From: Nocardioides sp. Root240
Lineage (GTDB): Bacteria; Actinomycetota; Actinomycetes; Propionibacteriales; Nocardioidaceae
Assembly (NCBI RefSeq): GCF_001428825.1
Contig: NZ_LMIT01000011.1
Location: 140,859-204,858, forward strand
Direction of reading: 5' to 3'
DNA length: 64,000 bases
In this document: positions 24,382 to 38,195 of the stretch, one piece after another
Layout: every line of letters begins with the position of its first letter
Position numbering within the stretch: the stretch's first letter is position 1
The notes under the pieces: generated by a model
The model's database searches: none
Seen by the model: the letters and a program-made list of their open reading frames with translations, nothing else
What the model was told of the DNA's origin: nothing
Position numbers and translations under genes: made by a program

Positions 24382-25116
24382 GTGAGCACACTTCTGCTCC
24401 TGACCAGCGCGCTCCAGCCCTCTGCAGAGGTGCTTCCCGGACTTGCGCTGCTCGGTCACCACGTCAAGATCCTCCCCGCTGAGGGCAGCGCCCTCCTGGA
24501 GGCGCCCGAAGCGGACCTGCTCCTCGTCGACGGCCGTCAGGACCTGGCCGGTTCACGGGACCTGTGCCGGCTGATCCGCACCACGGGCACCGACGTACCT
24601 GTGCTCCTGGTCGCGACCGAGGGCGGACTCGCCGTCGTCAACCACGACTGGGGCATGGACGACGTCGTGCTGCACACGTGCGGCCCGGCCGAGCTCGAGG
24701 CGCGGATCAAGCTGGCGATCGGCCGGCTCGCCGCCGCCCGCGACGCCGCGGACCCGGAGGCCCACGTCATCCGGTCCGGCGAGGTCGTCGTCGACGACGC
24801 GACGTACACCGCGAAGGTCGGCGGCCGCGTGCTCGACCTGACCTTCAAGGAGTTCGAGCTCCTGAAGTTCCTCGCCCAGCACCCGGGCCGGGTCTTCAGC
24901 CGCCAGCAGCTGCTGCAGGAGGTCTGGGGCTACGACTACTTCGGCGGCACCCGCACCGTCGACGTCCACGTGCGACGCCTGCGCGCCAAGCTCGGCCCCG
25001 AGAACGAGACCCTGATCGGCACCGTCCGCAACGTCGGCTACCGCTTCGTGCTCCCGTCGAAGGAGGCCGCGGCGGAGGCCGACTCGGCTCGGCTCACCGA
25101 GGACGTCGACGCCTGA
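24382..25116 (+). CDS. glnR: GlnR-type nitrogen response regulator
   Basis: This 244-residue OmpR/PhoB-family regulator closely matches actinobacterial GlnR. It begins with [16 protein letters not shown], keeps the receiver aspartate in [10 protein letters not shown], and ends in a winged helix ([20 protein letters not shown], then [18 protein letters not shown]). GlnR is an orphan that controls glnA, amtB and other nitrogen genes without a partner kinase, dimerising through an unphosphorylated receiver. GTG 24382 has GAGGAG 6-7 nt upstream. It stands back to back with moaD and next to a glutamate-synthase-like gene on the opposite strand. Confidence is high. Confidence 0.93.
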   Translation: MSTLLLLTSALQPSAEVLPGLALLGHHVKILPAEGSALLEAPEADLLLVDGRQDLAGSRDLCRLIRTTGTDVPVLLVATEGGLAVVNHDWGMDDVVLHTCGPAELEARIKLAIGRLAAARDAADPEAHVIRSGEVVVDDATYTAKVGGRVLDLTFKEFELLKFLAQHPGRVFSRQQLLQEVWGYDYFGGTRTVDVHVRRLRAKLGPENETLIGTVRNVGYRFVLPSKEAAAEADSARLTEDVDA

Positions 25117-25128
25117 CCGGCTGAGGTC

Positions 25129-26700
25129 TCACCGCTGCTCGGCCTCCCGGCCGGCGGTCTTCTCGCCCCGCTCGTCGAAGTGCTCCTGCGGGTGCATGAA
25201 CCGCAGGACCTCCTCCTTCAGCGCCGGGCCGAGCTCGCCCCAACCGTCCTTGTAGCCGTAGACGGAGGCGAGGGAGCGGGCGTCGTAGTCGCCGTTGAAG
25301 ATGTCGACGTCGGCGCAGGTGATCAGCGCCGGGTGCGCCACGCCGACCGCCGCGGAGATCCGGGTCAGCTCCTTGCGCAGGGTACGCAGGTAGACCGCGC
25401 AGCGCTCGGCCTTCGACACGGGGTCGAGCCCGCGCACCAGCCACGGGTTCTGGGTGGCCACGCCGGTCGGGCAGTGGTCGGTGTGGCACTTCTGCGCCTG
25501 GATGCAGCCGATCGACAACATCACCTCCCGGGCGACGTTGATCATGTCCGCGCCGAGCGCGAACGCGACGGTCGCGTTGTCCGGCAGGCCCAGCTTGGCC
25601 GAGCCGATGAAGGTGACGTCGTCGGTCAGCCCGAGCTCGGCGAAGGTGCCGTAGACCCGGGAGAAGCCCATCCGGTACGGCAGTGACACGGAGTCGGCGA
25701 AGATCAGCGGGGCCGCACCGGTGCCTCCCTCGCCACCGTCGACGGTGATGAAGTCGACGCCGCGCTGCCGCGGCTCCATCAGCCGGGCGAGCTCCTCCCA
25801 GAAGTCCATCGCGCCCACGGCCGACTTGATGCCGACCGGCAGCCCGGTCTCCGCCGCGAGCATCTCGACGAAGTCGAGCATGGAGTCGACGTCGTGGAAG
25901 GCGGTGTGCCGTGAGGGCGACGAGCAGTCCTTGCCCTCGGGGATGCCGCGGATCTCGGCGATCTCCGGGGTGACCTTCGGCGCGGGCAGCAGACCACCCA
26001 GACCGGGCTTGGCGCCCTGGCTCAGCTTGATCTCGAGCGCCTTGACCGGCGCGGTCTCGAGCATCGCCTTCAGGCGGGGCAGGGAGAAGCTGCCGTTCTC
26101 GTCGCGACAGCCGAAGTACGCCGTACCGATCTGGACGACCAGGTCGGCACCGTTGCGGTGGTACGGCGAGATCGAACCCTCGCCGGTGTTGTGCAGGCAG
26201 CCCGCGGCCGCGGCGCCCTTGTTGATCGCGGTGATCGCGTTGGACGAGAGGGATCCGAAGCTCATCGCCGACACGTTGACCACCGAGCCCGGCCGGAACG
26301 CCTTCGCCCGGCCGCGCGGGCCACCGAGGACCTTCGCGCTCGGCAGCGTCCAGTTGTGGTCCTGGTCGCTCGGCAGCTTGTCGGCGAAGGTGCGCTGCTT
26401 GATGTAGGCGTGCCCCTGCGTGTGCTCGACGTCGACGTCGGTGCCGAAGCCGAAGTAGCTGTTCTGCTCCTTGCTGGACGCATAGATCCACGTCCGCTGG
26501 TCGCGGCTGAACGGCCGCTCCTCCTCGTTGCTGGTGACGATGTACTGCCGCAGCTCCGGCCCGATCGTCTCCAGCCAGTACCGGGCGTGGCCGATCACCG
26601 GGAAGTTCCTCTGGAGCGCGTGCTTCTTCTGGATGAGGTCGCGCACGGCGACGGCCCCCAGGGCCACGGCTGCCCCACCTACCGCGTGGCTGAGCTTCAT
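25129..26700 (-). CDS. FMN-binding glutamate synthase-like protein
   Basis: This 523-residue protein corresponds to the central FMN/Fe-S part of glutamate synthase without the amidotransferase domain. An N-terminal hydrophobic segment (HAVGGAAVALGAVAV) may anchor it. SAMSFGSLSSNAI, the FMN-barrel motif KSAVGAMDF, DGGEGGTGAAP, and the cysteine cluster CIQAQKCHTDHCP for a 3Fe-4S centre are all present. The electron donor and whether it makes glutamate from glutamine-derived ammonia are unknown. It is convergent with glnR, whose stop is 12 bp away, and divergent from mshD. GlnR control is a reasonable guess only. Confidence 0.88.
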   Translation of the reverse strand: MKLSHAVGGAAVALGAVAVRDLIQKKHALQRNFPVIGHARYWLETIGPELRQYIVTSNEEERPFSRDQRTWIYASSKEQNSYFGFGTDVDVEHTQGHAYIKQRTFADKLPSDQDHNWTLPSAKVLGGPRGRAKAFRPGSVVNVSAMSFGSLSSNAITAINKGAAAAGCLHNTGEGSISPYHRNGADLVVQIGTAYFGCRDENGSFSLPRLKAMLETAPVKALEIKLSQGAKPGLGGLLPAPKVTPEIAEIRGIPEGKDCSSPSRHTAFHDVDSMLDFVEMLAAETGLPVGIKSAVGAMDFWEELARLMEPRQRGVDFITVDGGEGGTGAAPLIFADSVSLPYRMGFSRVYGTFAELGLTDDVTFIGSAKLGLPDNATVAFALGADMINVAREVMLSIGCIQAQKCHTDHCPTGVATQNPWLVRGLDPVSKAERCAVYLRTLRKELTRISAAVGVAHPALITCADVDIFNGDYDARSLASVYGYKDGWGELGPALKEEVLRFMHPQEHFDERGEKTAGREAEQR

Positions 26701-26767
26701 GGAGCAGGTCTACCGTGTCGTGGCGTCACATGTAAACGGTCGGAAGGGCCCGCGATAGCGTCCAAGG

Positions 26768-27613
26768 GTGCCCACCGAGGAGTTCCTGACCGGCCCCTCC
26801 GCGCTGGCGGCCATCGGCGCGGTGCGCGCCGCGATCCGCGCCGCCGGCGAGGCGGACCCGCTCGACGAGGCCGCCGACCTACGCCTGCGGCACGGCCTCG
26901 ACGGCATCGACGCGTTCGTGACCGCCGAGGGCTTCGCCCTGCGCCGGGGCGCGGAGCTGGACGTCGCCGTCGCCCCCTCCGCCCGCCGTGCCGGGCTCGG
27001 TCAGCGTCTTGCCCGGCTCGCCACCCAGCAGCCCGGGGAGCTCGCCGCCTGGTCCCACGGCGACGACCCGGCCGCCCGCGCCATCGCCGACCGGCTGGGC
27101 TTCGTCCGCGCCCGGGACCTCTGGGTCATGAGGCGACCGACCGCCGTACCCCTGCCGGCGACGGAGCTGCCGGCCGACGTACGGATCCGGGACTACGGCG
27201 ACGGCGACGCCGGCGCGCTGCTCGCGGTCAACGCCGCCGCCTTCGCCCACCACCCCGAGCAGGGCGGGCTCGACCACGAGGGGCTCGCCGAGCGGATGGC
27301 CGAGCCGTGGTTCGACCCGGCCGGGCTGCTGCTCGCGGTCGACCCCGACGGGAACCTGCTCGGCTTCCACTGGACCAAGCAGCACGACGCGGCGACCGGC
27401 GAGGTGTACGTCGTCGGCGTCTCCCCCGCCGCCCAGGGCCGCGGCCTGGGCCGGGCGCTGACCCTCGCCGGCCTGCACCACCTCGCCTCGCGCGGTGTCG
27501 GCGAGGTGCTGCTCTACGTCGAGTCCGACAACGCACCGGCGCGCCACCTGTACGGCACGCTCGGCTTCACGCATGATCCGCGGGACACGCACGTGCAGTA
27601 CCGGCGGCCCTGA
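26768..27613 (+). CDS. mshD: Mycothiol synthase
   Basis: This 281-residue double GNAT protein acetylates Cys-GlcN-Ins to form mycothiol, the thiol buffer of actinobacteria. The N-terminal GNAT copy is degenerate. The C-terminal copy has NAAAFAHHPEQGGL, FHWTKQH, VYVVGVSPAAQGRGLGRAL (acetyl-CoA loop) and LYVESDNAPARHLYGTLGF, the MshD signature. GTG 26768 lies 6 nt after TAGCGT, a possible -10 element giving a very short leader. It is divergent from the glutamate-synthase-like gene. Its presence fixes the organism as a mycothiol-producing actinobacterium. Confidence 0.95.
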   Translation: MPTEEFLTGPSALAAIGAVRAAIRAAGEADPLDEAADLRLRHGLDGIDAFVTAEGFALRRGAELDVAVAPSARRAGLGQRLARLATQQPGELAAWSHGDDPAARAIADRLGFVRARDLWVMRRPTAVPLPATELPADVRIRDYGDGDAGALLAVNAAAFAHHPEQGGLDHEGLAERMAEPWFDPAGLLLAVDPDGNLLGFHWTKQHDAATGEVYVVGVSPAAQGRGLGRALTLAGLHHLASRGVGEVLLYVESDNAPARHLYGTLGFTHDPRDTHVQYRRP

Positions 27614-27683
27614 GGGCCCCGGCCGCCCCCAGGTTCTGGGACATTCCGCGTAACCCCGAGACGTCTGAGTAGATTTACCTTCC

Positions 27684-32152
<4,469 letters not shown>

Positions 32153-32171
<19 letters not shown>

Positions 32172-32785
32172 GCACCGACCCGGCTCCGGATCTCGCGGCC
32201 CTGCAGGCCGAGCGGGACGCCTACGCCCGCCGTGCGGCCGCCGCGGAGGCGCAGCTCGCCGGCCTCACCAACGAGCTCGACGCCGCGCGCGCCCGGATCG
32301 CCGCTCTCGAGGCGGCGCCGGTCGTCGACAGCGGGCACCTGTCCCTGTTCGACGGTACGACGGACGACCGGCTCACCGGCGACGGCAGCGACCCCCGCGT
32401 GCTGTCCATGGTCCTCGGCGCCACCGCGGTGGTCTCCGGCATGGTGGCGCTCCTCGCACTGCTCAACGGCAAGCTCGGCACGCCCTTCGGCTTCGGGATG
32501 GTCGTGCTCACCCTCGGCCTCGCGTGGGGCGCCGCCCGCACCAAGGTCGTGCCCGTGGAGGTCAGCGTGGTGCGCGGGATGGTCTACGTGCAGCAGGGCG
32601 AGTCGTCGTACCGCTTCGACCTCCGCAAGCCCGAGACGTCGGTCGACATGGTCGGCCAGCCGGGCGACTCCGGGTGGGCGGTCCACTTCGGACGCCGCGG
32701 CCTTGACCCGTTCGTGGTCGACGGCTCGATGGTCGACGCTGCCGAGTTCGTCCGCCAGATGCGCGAATACCGCGCCGACCTCTGA
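32153..32785 (+). CDS. Membrane protein sharing the C-terminal beta module
   Basis: This 210-residue protein is a short version of the upstream giant. A coiled coil (residues about 13-60, [20 protein letters not shown]) is followed by two membrane helices near residues 85-105 and 112-128. Then comes a beta-rich module with [34 protein letters not shown], and the closing [20 protein letters not shown] 32153 lies inside the 3' end of the upstream gene (19-nt overlap in another frame), so the pair is translationally coupled and probably forms one membrane complex. No catalytic motif is seen. A perfect 42-bp palindrome follows 15 bp after its stop. Confidence 0.85.
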
Positions 32786-32800
32786 GGGTTGCTGACCTTC

Positions 32801-32842
32801 TCCTGCGGTTGGTGACGGTTGCAACCGTCACCAACCGCAGGA
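32801..32842. repeat. Perfect 42-bp palindrome
   Basis: The 21-nt arm TCCTGCGGTTGGTGACGGTT followed by G meets its exact reverse complement with no spacer. It lies between convergent genes (stops at 32785 and 32878). It may be a bidirectional terminator, a dispersed palindromic repeat, or a protein-binding site. No T-tract follows. Confidence 0.85.
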
Positions 32843-32845
32843 ATC

Positions 32846-32859
32846 CCCGCCTAGGCGGG
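32846..32859. terminator. 14-bp palindrome CCCGCCTAGGCGGG
   Basis: A second perfect palindrome sits 3 bp after the 42-bp one. It ends 18 bp before the stop of the leftward hydrolase gene. It is probably part of the same bidirectional termination region. Confidence 0.5.
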
Positions 32860-32877
32860 TATCCCTGCACTCCCGGA

Positions 32878-33909
32878 TCAACGCAGCGCGACCCGCAGCC
32901 GCCCCGCGATCTCCAGCACCGCAGCGCGGCTGGACCGGCCGACGCCGAGGATGTTCAGGAACCCGTGGATCTGGTCGACGAACCGCCGCAGCTCCACCTC
33001 GACGCCCGCGTCGGCGAGCTTGCGGGCGTAGGCCTCGCCCTCGTCGCGCAGCGGGTCGAAGCCGGCCGTCACGACGTACGCCGGCGCCAGTCCTGCCGGG
33101 ACCTCGACGCCGAGCAGGTTGACCCGCTCGTCGGCGAGGTCGGCGGGCGTGGGCAGGTAGATCTCGTTGAACATCGCGATCGACTCGGCGGTGAGGTAGA
33201 GCCCCTCTCCGAACAGCCGGAGGCTCTCGGTCGCGCGGCGGGCGTCGGTGCACGGGTAGATCAGCAGCTGGAACGCGAGCGGCACGCCGGCACGGGCGGC
33301 GGCGAGCGCGGTGAAGGCCGCGATGTTGCCGCCGGCGGAGTCGCCGGCGACGCCGATCCGGGTGGGGTCGACCCCGAGCTCGGCGGCGTTGTCGTGGACC
33401 CAGCGCAGCGCCGCGAAGGCGTCGTCGAAGCCGCCGGGGAAGGGCCGCTCGGGGCCGACGCCGTACTCGACGGCCAGCACCGGCACGCCGGACTCCTCCG
33501 CCAGCAGGCGGCAGGGCGCGTCGTGGGAGTCGAGGTCGCCGTACAGGAAGCCACCGCCGTGGAAGAACACCAGCAGCGGCTGGGCCTCCGACGCCGGGCG
33601 CGCTCCGTGCGGCAGGTAGTGGCGGGCGGGCAGGCCGGCGACGGTCAGCTCGCGGACCGCACCGATCGGCTGGTCCCCGCCCACGAGCCCGGCGTTGGCG
33701 CGCAGGTCGGCGCGCCCGCGCTCGATGTCGGGGACGCCGAGCTCACCACGGCGGGCCAGCTGCTGGAGGCGGAGCATCACCTGGAGATCGGTCGCGAGCG
33801 TCTGCCCGTCGAGCACGAGCGCCTTGCCGGCGATGACGCGCTGGGCGGCGGCCGGCAGGCCCATCAGCGACTTCAGGGCGACGGACTCGGCGGTGGCGCG
33901 GAGGTTCAC
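32878..33909 (-). CDS. HSL-type alpha/beta hydrolase (esterase)
   Basis: This 343-residue carboxylesterase of the hormone-sensitive lipase group has the oxyanion motif HGGGFLYGD, the nucleophile elbow GDSAGGN, the acid in GFDPLRDEG and the catalytic His in QIHGFLN. It should hydrolyse short or medium acyl esters in the cytoplasm. The N-terminal 60-residue helical cap is usual for the family. ATG 33909 is the first start; no strong ribosome site was found and an internal start is possible. It is divergent from ppk. The physiological substrate is unknown. Confidence 0.92.
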   Translation of the reverse strand: MNLRATAESVALKSLMGLPAAAQRVIAGKALVLDGQTLATDLQVMLRLQQLARRGELGVPDIERGRADLRANAGLVGGDQPIGAVRELTVAGLPARHYLPHGARPASEAQPLLVFFHGGGFLYGDLDSHDAPCRLLAEESGVPVLAVEYGVGPERPFPGGFDDAFAALRWVHDNAAELGVDPTRIGVAGDSAGGNIAAFTALAAARAGVPLAFQLLIYPCTDARRATESLRLFGEGLYLTAESIAMFNEIYLPTPADLADERVNLLGVEVPAGLAPAYVVTAGFDPLRDEGEAYARKLADAGVEVELRRFVDQIHGFLNILGVGRSSRAAVLEIAGRLRVALR

Positions 33910-33979
33910 GCTGACAACCTAGAGGTTGCGCGGGCCCGCTCGCTCACCCGTGCCCGGGTTCCCGGCCGGCGGCGGTCGA

Positions 33980-33997
33980 GGTCACCTCCCGTTCACC
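33980..33997 (+). promoter_or_regulatory. PHO box upstream of ppk
   Basis: Two 7-nt direct repeats, GGTCACC and GTTCACC, are spaced by 4 nt (11-nt period), matching the actinobacterial PhoP operator built of GTTCACC units. CACACT (34007-34012) is a -10 candidate, 6 nt before ATG 34019, so the transcript may be leaderless. This predicts ppk induction under phosphate limitation. Confidence 0.75.
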
Positions 33998-34018
33998 GAG
34001 GAATGCCACACTCGATGC

Positions 34019-36181
34019 ATGTCCACGGAGCAGCAGACCGACCTCGCCCCGTCCCTCGGTACGACGAGCGACGGCGCGGTCGCGACGGAGAGCGTCGTGG
34101 AGCCCTACACCCCCGACCCGGCGCTGGTGGAGCACATCGAGTCCGTCGACAACCGGTTCGTCGACCGCGAGCTGTCGTGGTTGCGCTTCAACGAGCGGGT
34201 GCTGGAGCTGGCCGAGGACGAGAGCCTGCCGCTGCTCGAGCGGACCCGCTTCCTGGCGATCTTCACCAGCAACCTCGACGAGTTCTTCATGGTCCGTGTG
34301 GCCGGCCTGAAGCGCCGGATCGCGACCGGCCTGGCCGTACGCGCGGCCAGCGGGCTGATGCCCCGCGAGGTGCTCGAGGCGATCTGGACCCGCACCGACG
34401 AGCTCAGCCAGCGCCACGCCAGCGTCTTCCAGCACAAGATCGTCCCCTCGCTGCGCGAGCAGGGGATCGAGCTGGTCCGGTGGGCCGACCTCGACCGCGA
34501 CGAGCAGAAGTTCTGCAAGAAGCTGTTCAAGGAGCGGGTCTACCCGGTGCTGACGCCGCTGGCGGTCGACCCGGCGCACCCGTTCCCCTACATCTCGGGC
34601 CTCTCGCTCAACCTCGCCGTGCTGATCCGCAACCCGAAGACGGGCAAGGAGCACTTCGCCCGCGTGAAGGTGCCGTCGAACTTCGACCGCTTCGTCGCCG
34701 TGGGCAACGCCCGCTTCGTCCCGCTCGAGGACGTGATCGGCGCCCACCTCGGCCGGCTCTTCCCCGGCATGGAGGTGCTGGAGGTCCACACCTTCCGCGT
34801 CACCCGCAACGAGGACCTCGAGGTCGAGGAGGACGACGCCGAGAACCTCCTCGCCGCGCTCGAGAAGGAGCTGCTGCGCCGCAAGTTCGGCCCGCCGGTG
34901 CGCCTGGAGGTCGAGGAGTCGATCGCGCCGTCCGTGCTCGACCTGCTCGTCTCCGAGCTCGACATCACGCAGGAGGAGGTCTTCCGCCTGCCCGGACCGC
35001 TCGACCTGCGCGGCCTGCACTCGATCGCCGACCTGCCGCGCGACGACCTCAAGTACCCCTCCTTCGTGCCGGCGACCCACGCCCGCCTCGCCGAGGTCGA
35101 GTCGGCCGCGCCGGTCGACGTCTTCAAGGCCCTGCGCCGCCGCGACGTCCTGCTGCACCACCCCTACGACTCGTTCGCGACCTCGGTGCAGCGCTTCATC
35201 GAGCAGGCGGCGGCCGACCCGCACGTGCTGGCGATCAAGCAGACGCTCTACCGCACCTCCGGCGACTCCCCGATCATCGACGCCCTCATCGACGCCGCCG
35301 AGGCCGGCAAGCAGGTCCTGGTCCTGGTCGAGATCAAGGCCCGCTTCGACGAGCAGGCCAACATCCGCTGGGCGCGCAAGCTGGAGAAGGCCGGCTGCCA
35401 CGTCGTCTACGGCCTGGTCGGCCTCAAGACCCACTGCAAGCTGGCGATGGTGGTCCGCGACGAGCCCGAGGGCATCCGTCGCTACACCCACATCGGCACG
35501 GGCAACTACAACCCGAAGACCTCGCGGATGTACGAGGACCTGGGCCTGCTCACCACCGACGTGACCATCGGCGAGGACGTCGCCCACCTCTTCAACAACC
35601 TGTCCGGCTGGTCCCGCAAGGCGACCTACGAGCAGCTGCTCGTCGCTCCCGACTCGGTCCGCACCGGCCTGATCGACCTGGTCCACCGCGAGATCGAGCA
35701 CCACAGGGCGGGCCTGCCCGCCGGCATCCGGATCAAGGCCAACTCGGTCGTCGACGAGGAGATCATCGACGCGCTCTACCTCGCCTCCGCCGAGGGCGTG
35801 CCGGTCGAGCTGCTCGTGCGTGGCATCTGCGCGCTGCGCCCCGGCGTCCCCGGCCTGAGCGAGCACATCAAGGTGCGCTCGATCCTCGGCCGCTACCTCG
35901 AGCACAGCCGGATCTTCTCCTTCGAGGGCGGCGGCGAGCCCACCGCCTGGATCGGCTCCGCCGACATGATGCACCGCAACCTGGACCGCCGGGTCGAGGT
36001 GCTGGTGCGCCTCCCGGAGCAGTCCCGCGACGACGTACGACGCCTCCTGGACCTGGCGTTCGCGCCGACCACGCAGGCGTGGGAGCTCGGCGCGGACGCG
36101 CACTGGGTCCGCAACGACGGCGCGGAGCACCTCCAGGAGACGCTCATCGAGAGGCAGCGCAACCGCCGTTCCAGCTCCTGA
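34019..36181 (+). CDS. ppk: Polyphosphate kinase 1
   Basis: This 720-residue enzyme reversibly polymerises the ATP gamma-phosphate into polyphosphate. The N-terminal domain has [15 protein letters not shown] and [15 protein letters not shown]. The catalytic region has [31 protein letters not shown], and [19 protein letters not shown], where the His (near residue 491) is autophosphorylated. The last domain has [20 protein letters not shown] and RVEVL. ATG 34019 is in frame and sits behind a PHO box. A DUF47-pit phosphate uptake pair follows, so the neighbourhood stores and imports phosphate. Confidence 0.97.
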   Translation: MSTEQQTDLAPSLGTTSDGAVATESVVEPYTPDPALVEHIESVDNRFVDRELSWLRFNERVLELAEDESLPLLERTRFLAIFTSNLDEFFMVRVAGLKRRIATGLAVRAASGLMPREVLEAIWTRTDELSQRHASVFQHKIVPSLREQGIELVRWADLDRDEQKFCKKLFKERVYPVLTPLAVDPAHPFPYISGLSLNLAVLIRNPKTGKEHFARVKVPSNFDRFVAVGNARFVPLEDVIGAHLGRLFPGMEVLEVHTFRVTRNEDLEVEEDDAENLLAALEKELLRRKFGPPVRLEVEESIAPSVLDLLVSELDITQEEVFRLPGPLDLRGLHSIADLPRDDLKYPSFVPATHARLAEVESAAPVDVFKALRRRDVLLHHPYDSFATSVQRFIEQAAADPHVLAIKQTLYRTSGDSPIIDALIDAAEAGKQVLVLVEIKARFDEQANIRWARKLEKAGCHVVYGLVGLKTHCKLAMVVRDEPEGIRRYTHIGTGNYNPKTSRMYEDLGLLTTDVTIGEDVAHLFNNLSGWSRKATYEQLLVAPDSVRTGLIDLVHREIEHHRAGLPAGIRIKANSVVDEEIIDALYLASAEGVPVELLVRGICALRPGVPGLSEHIKVRSILGRYLEHSRIFSFEGGGEPTAWIGSADMMHRNLDRRVEVLVRLPEQSRDDVRRLLDLAFAPTTQAWELGADAHWVRNDGAEHLQETLIERQRNRRSSS

Positions 36182-36336
36182 CCCGGGCCGCGACACGCGG
36201 GCTGACCTGCGAGGACTCTGCAGGGGTCGGTCCGGCGTGGTCCGCGGCACAGGGCGCGGAACCAGCGCGGGTTGCGTTCACCGGCTCGTGACCCCCTAGC
36301 ATGATCGCGTTCGTCTCCGCCTCAACGGGAGTCCAT

Positions 36337-36954
36337 GTGGGTCTGCGTCTGCGTCCGGTCGATACCTCCTTCTACGACCTCTTCACCAAGTCCGCGCAGC
36401 ACCTGGTCGGCGGCGCCGAGCTGCTCGCCGAGATGTTGTCGGACAACTCCGACAAGGCGTCGGTCGCCGAGCGCATGCGTGCCGCCGAGCACGCTGCGGA
36501 CGAGACGACCCACGAGATCGTGAAGAAGGTCAACAGCACCTTCGTCACGCCCTTCGACCGCGAGGACATCTACGCGCTGGGCTCCGGCCTCGACGACGTG
36601 ATGGACATGATGGACGAAGCGGTCGACCTGATCCTTCTCTACGAGGTCCAGACCCTCCCGGCCGAGCTCTCCGAGCAGGTCGAGGTCCTCCAGCGGTGCG
36701 CCGAGCTGACGGCGGCGGCGATGCCGCGCCTGCAGTCGATGCAGTCGCTCGACGACTACTGGATCGAGATCAACCGGCTCGAGAACGCCGGTGACCGCAA
36801 CCACCGGCGGATCCTGGCCTCGCTCTTCTCGGGCGAGTACAAGACCATCGAGGTGCTCAAGCTCAAGGACATCGTCGAGTCGCTCGAGGGCGCCATCGAC
36901 GCCTTCGAGAAGGTCGCCAACACGGTGGAGCAGATCGCCGTCAAGGAAGGCTGA
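36337..36954 (+). CDS. DUF47/PhoU-like Pit accessory protein
   Basis: This 205-residue all-helical protein of the DUF47 family (PhoU-like) begins VGLRLRPVDTSFYDLFTKSAQ and includes FVTPFDREDIYALGSGLDDVMD. Such proteins are encoded next to Pit transporters and are thought to gate or regulate them. GTG 36337 is used because family members start at this point and GGGAG lies 5-6 nt upstream; the open frame from 36301 would add 12 atypical residues. The Pit gene follows 9 nt later. TAGCAT (36297-36302) is a possible -10, and a single GTTCACC half-site lies at 36276. Confidence 0.92.
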   Translation: MGLRLRPVDTSFYDLFTKSAQHLVGGAELLAEMLSDNSDKASVAERMRAAEHAADETTHEIVKKVNSTFVTPFDREDIYALGSGLDDVMDMMDEAVDLILLYEVQTLPAELSEQVEVLQRCAELTAAAMPRLQSMQSLDDYWIEINRLENAGDRNHRRILASLFSGEYKTIEVLKLKDIVESLEGAIDAFEKVANTVEQIAVKEG

Positions 36955-36963
36955 CCCAAGGCC

Positions 36964-37992
36964 GTGGACCTCACCCTGGCGATCGTGATCGCCGTGGTCG
37001 TCATCGCGCTTGCGTTCGACTACACCAACGGCTTCCACGACGCGGCGAACGCGATCGCCACGTCGGTCTCCACGCGCGCGCTCACCCCGCGCATCGCGCT
37101 GACGCTGGCCGCGCTGATGAACTTCATCGGCGCGTTGCTCGGTCAGGAGGTCGCCAAGACGGTGGCCGACGTGGTCACCATCGAGGACGACACAGGCCAC
37201 CTGCTCGTGGGCGTGCACCACGGGCTGGTCATCGTCATGGCGGGCCTGCTCGGCGCGATCATCTGGAACCTGATCACCTGGTACTTCGGCCTGCCGTCGT
37301 CGTCCTCGCACGCCCTGATCGGCGGTCTGGTGGGCGCCGCGTTCGCCGGCGGTGTCGAGGTCAAGTGGGACACCATCGTGCAGAAGGTGCTCATCCCGAT
37401 GGTGATCTCGCCCCTGTTCGGCTTCTGCGCGGCGTTCGCGGTGATGACGGCGATCCTGTGGATCTTCCGCAGGGGCAACCCGCACCGCATCAACCGTGGC
37501 TTCCGCGGCATGCAGACGATCTCGGCGGCTGCGCTCGCCCTCGGCCACGGCCTGCAGGACGCGCAGAAGACGATGGGCGTCATCCTGCTGACCCTGGTGA
37601 TCGCCTACCCGGGCTCCTACGACATCGAGACGCTGCCGATCTGGGTCGTCATCGCCGCCGCCGGTGCCATCTCGGCCGGTACGTACGCCGGCGGCTGGCG
37701 CATCATGCGCACCCTCGGTCGCAAGATCATCCACCTCGACCCGCCCCGCGGCTTCGCGGCCGAGTCGGTCGGTGCGGGAGTGCTCTACACGACCGCGTTC
37801 GTGTTCCACGCCCCGATCTCGACCACGCACACCATCACCTCCGCGGTGATGGGCGCCGGCGCCACCAAGCGCTTCTCGGCGGTTCGCTGGGGCATGGCGC
37901 GCACGATCCTCGCCGCCTGGGTCTCGACCTTCCCTGCCGCCGCGCTGGCGGCGTGGGGCTGCTACGAGGTCCTCAAGCTCGTCCTGCTGTGA
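36964..37992 (+). CDS. pit: Low-affinity inorganic phosphate transporter Pit
   Basis: This 342-residue integral membrane protein of the PiT family imports metal-phosphate with protons. The family signatures are FDYTNGFHDAANAIAT in the first half and ISTTHTITSAVMGAG in the second, the duplicated GANDVAN-type motifs. About ten membrane helices are visible. The start is GTG 36964, 9 nt after the DUF47 gene, forming a two-gene operon. Together with the high-affinity pst system further right it gives two uptake routes. Palindromic repeats follow the stop. Confidence 0.95.
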   Translation: MDLTLAIVIAVVVIALAFDYTNGFHDAANAIATSVSTRALTPRIALTLAALMNFIGALLGQEVAKTVADVVTIEDDTGHLLVGVHHGLVIVMAGLLGAIIWNLITWYFGLPSSSSHALIGGLVGAAFAGGVEVKWDTIVQKVLIPMVISPLFGFCAAFAVMTAILWIFRRGNPHRINRGFRGMQTISAAALALGHGLQDAQKTMGVILLTLVIAYPGSYDIETLPIWVVIAAAGAISAGTYAGGWRIMRTLGRKIIHLDPPRGFAAESVGAGVLYTTAFVFHAPISTTHTITSAVMGAGATKRFSAVRWGMARTILAAWVSTFPAAALAAWGCYEVLKLVLL

Positions 37993-37996
37993 GCCC

Positions 37997-38031
37997 GCGT
38001 GCACGGCGCGAGGAACGAGCGCCGGGCACGC
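37997..38031. terminator. Hairpin downstream of pit
   Basis: Arms GCGTGCACGGCGC and GCGCCGGGCACGC pair at 12 of 13 positions around a loop reading GAGGAACGA. It starts 5 bp after the pit stop and is the likely end of the DUF47-pit transcript. Confidence 0.6.
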
Positions 38032-38042
38032 ATCAGGGGCCA

Positions 38043-38145
38043 GGTCGAGTAGCGCCACGACCGAGGAACGAGGTCGTGACGCGCGTATCGAGGCCCGGCA
38101 AGAGGTCTCGATACGTCCTCGCCCAGGGGCTCGGACTACTCGACC
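38043..38145. repeat. GGTCGAGTAG-type palindromic repeat pair
   Basis: Unit one (38043-38095) begins GGTCGAGTAG and ends GTATCGAGGCC. Unit two (38104-38145) begins GGTCTCGATACG and ends CTACTCGACC, so they are mutual inverted repeats. Similar GGTCTCGATACG...CTACTCGACC elements are, to my knowledge, common between genes in Nocardioides-like genomes. The pair lies between pit and the convergent regulator gene. Confidence 0.7.
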
Positions 38146-38195
38146 AACGAAGCGGGGCCCGGCCCCTCGACCGCGACGCGGCGCTGTGACCTCGG

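Noticed and set aside
36276-36282. PHO box before the DUF47-pit operon
   Set aside because: Only one GTTCACC unit is present; the positions 11 nt up- and downstream do not match well.
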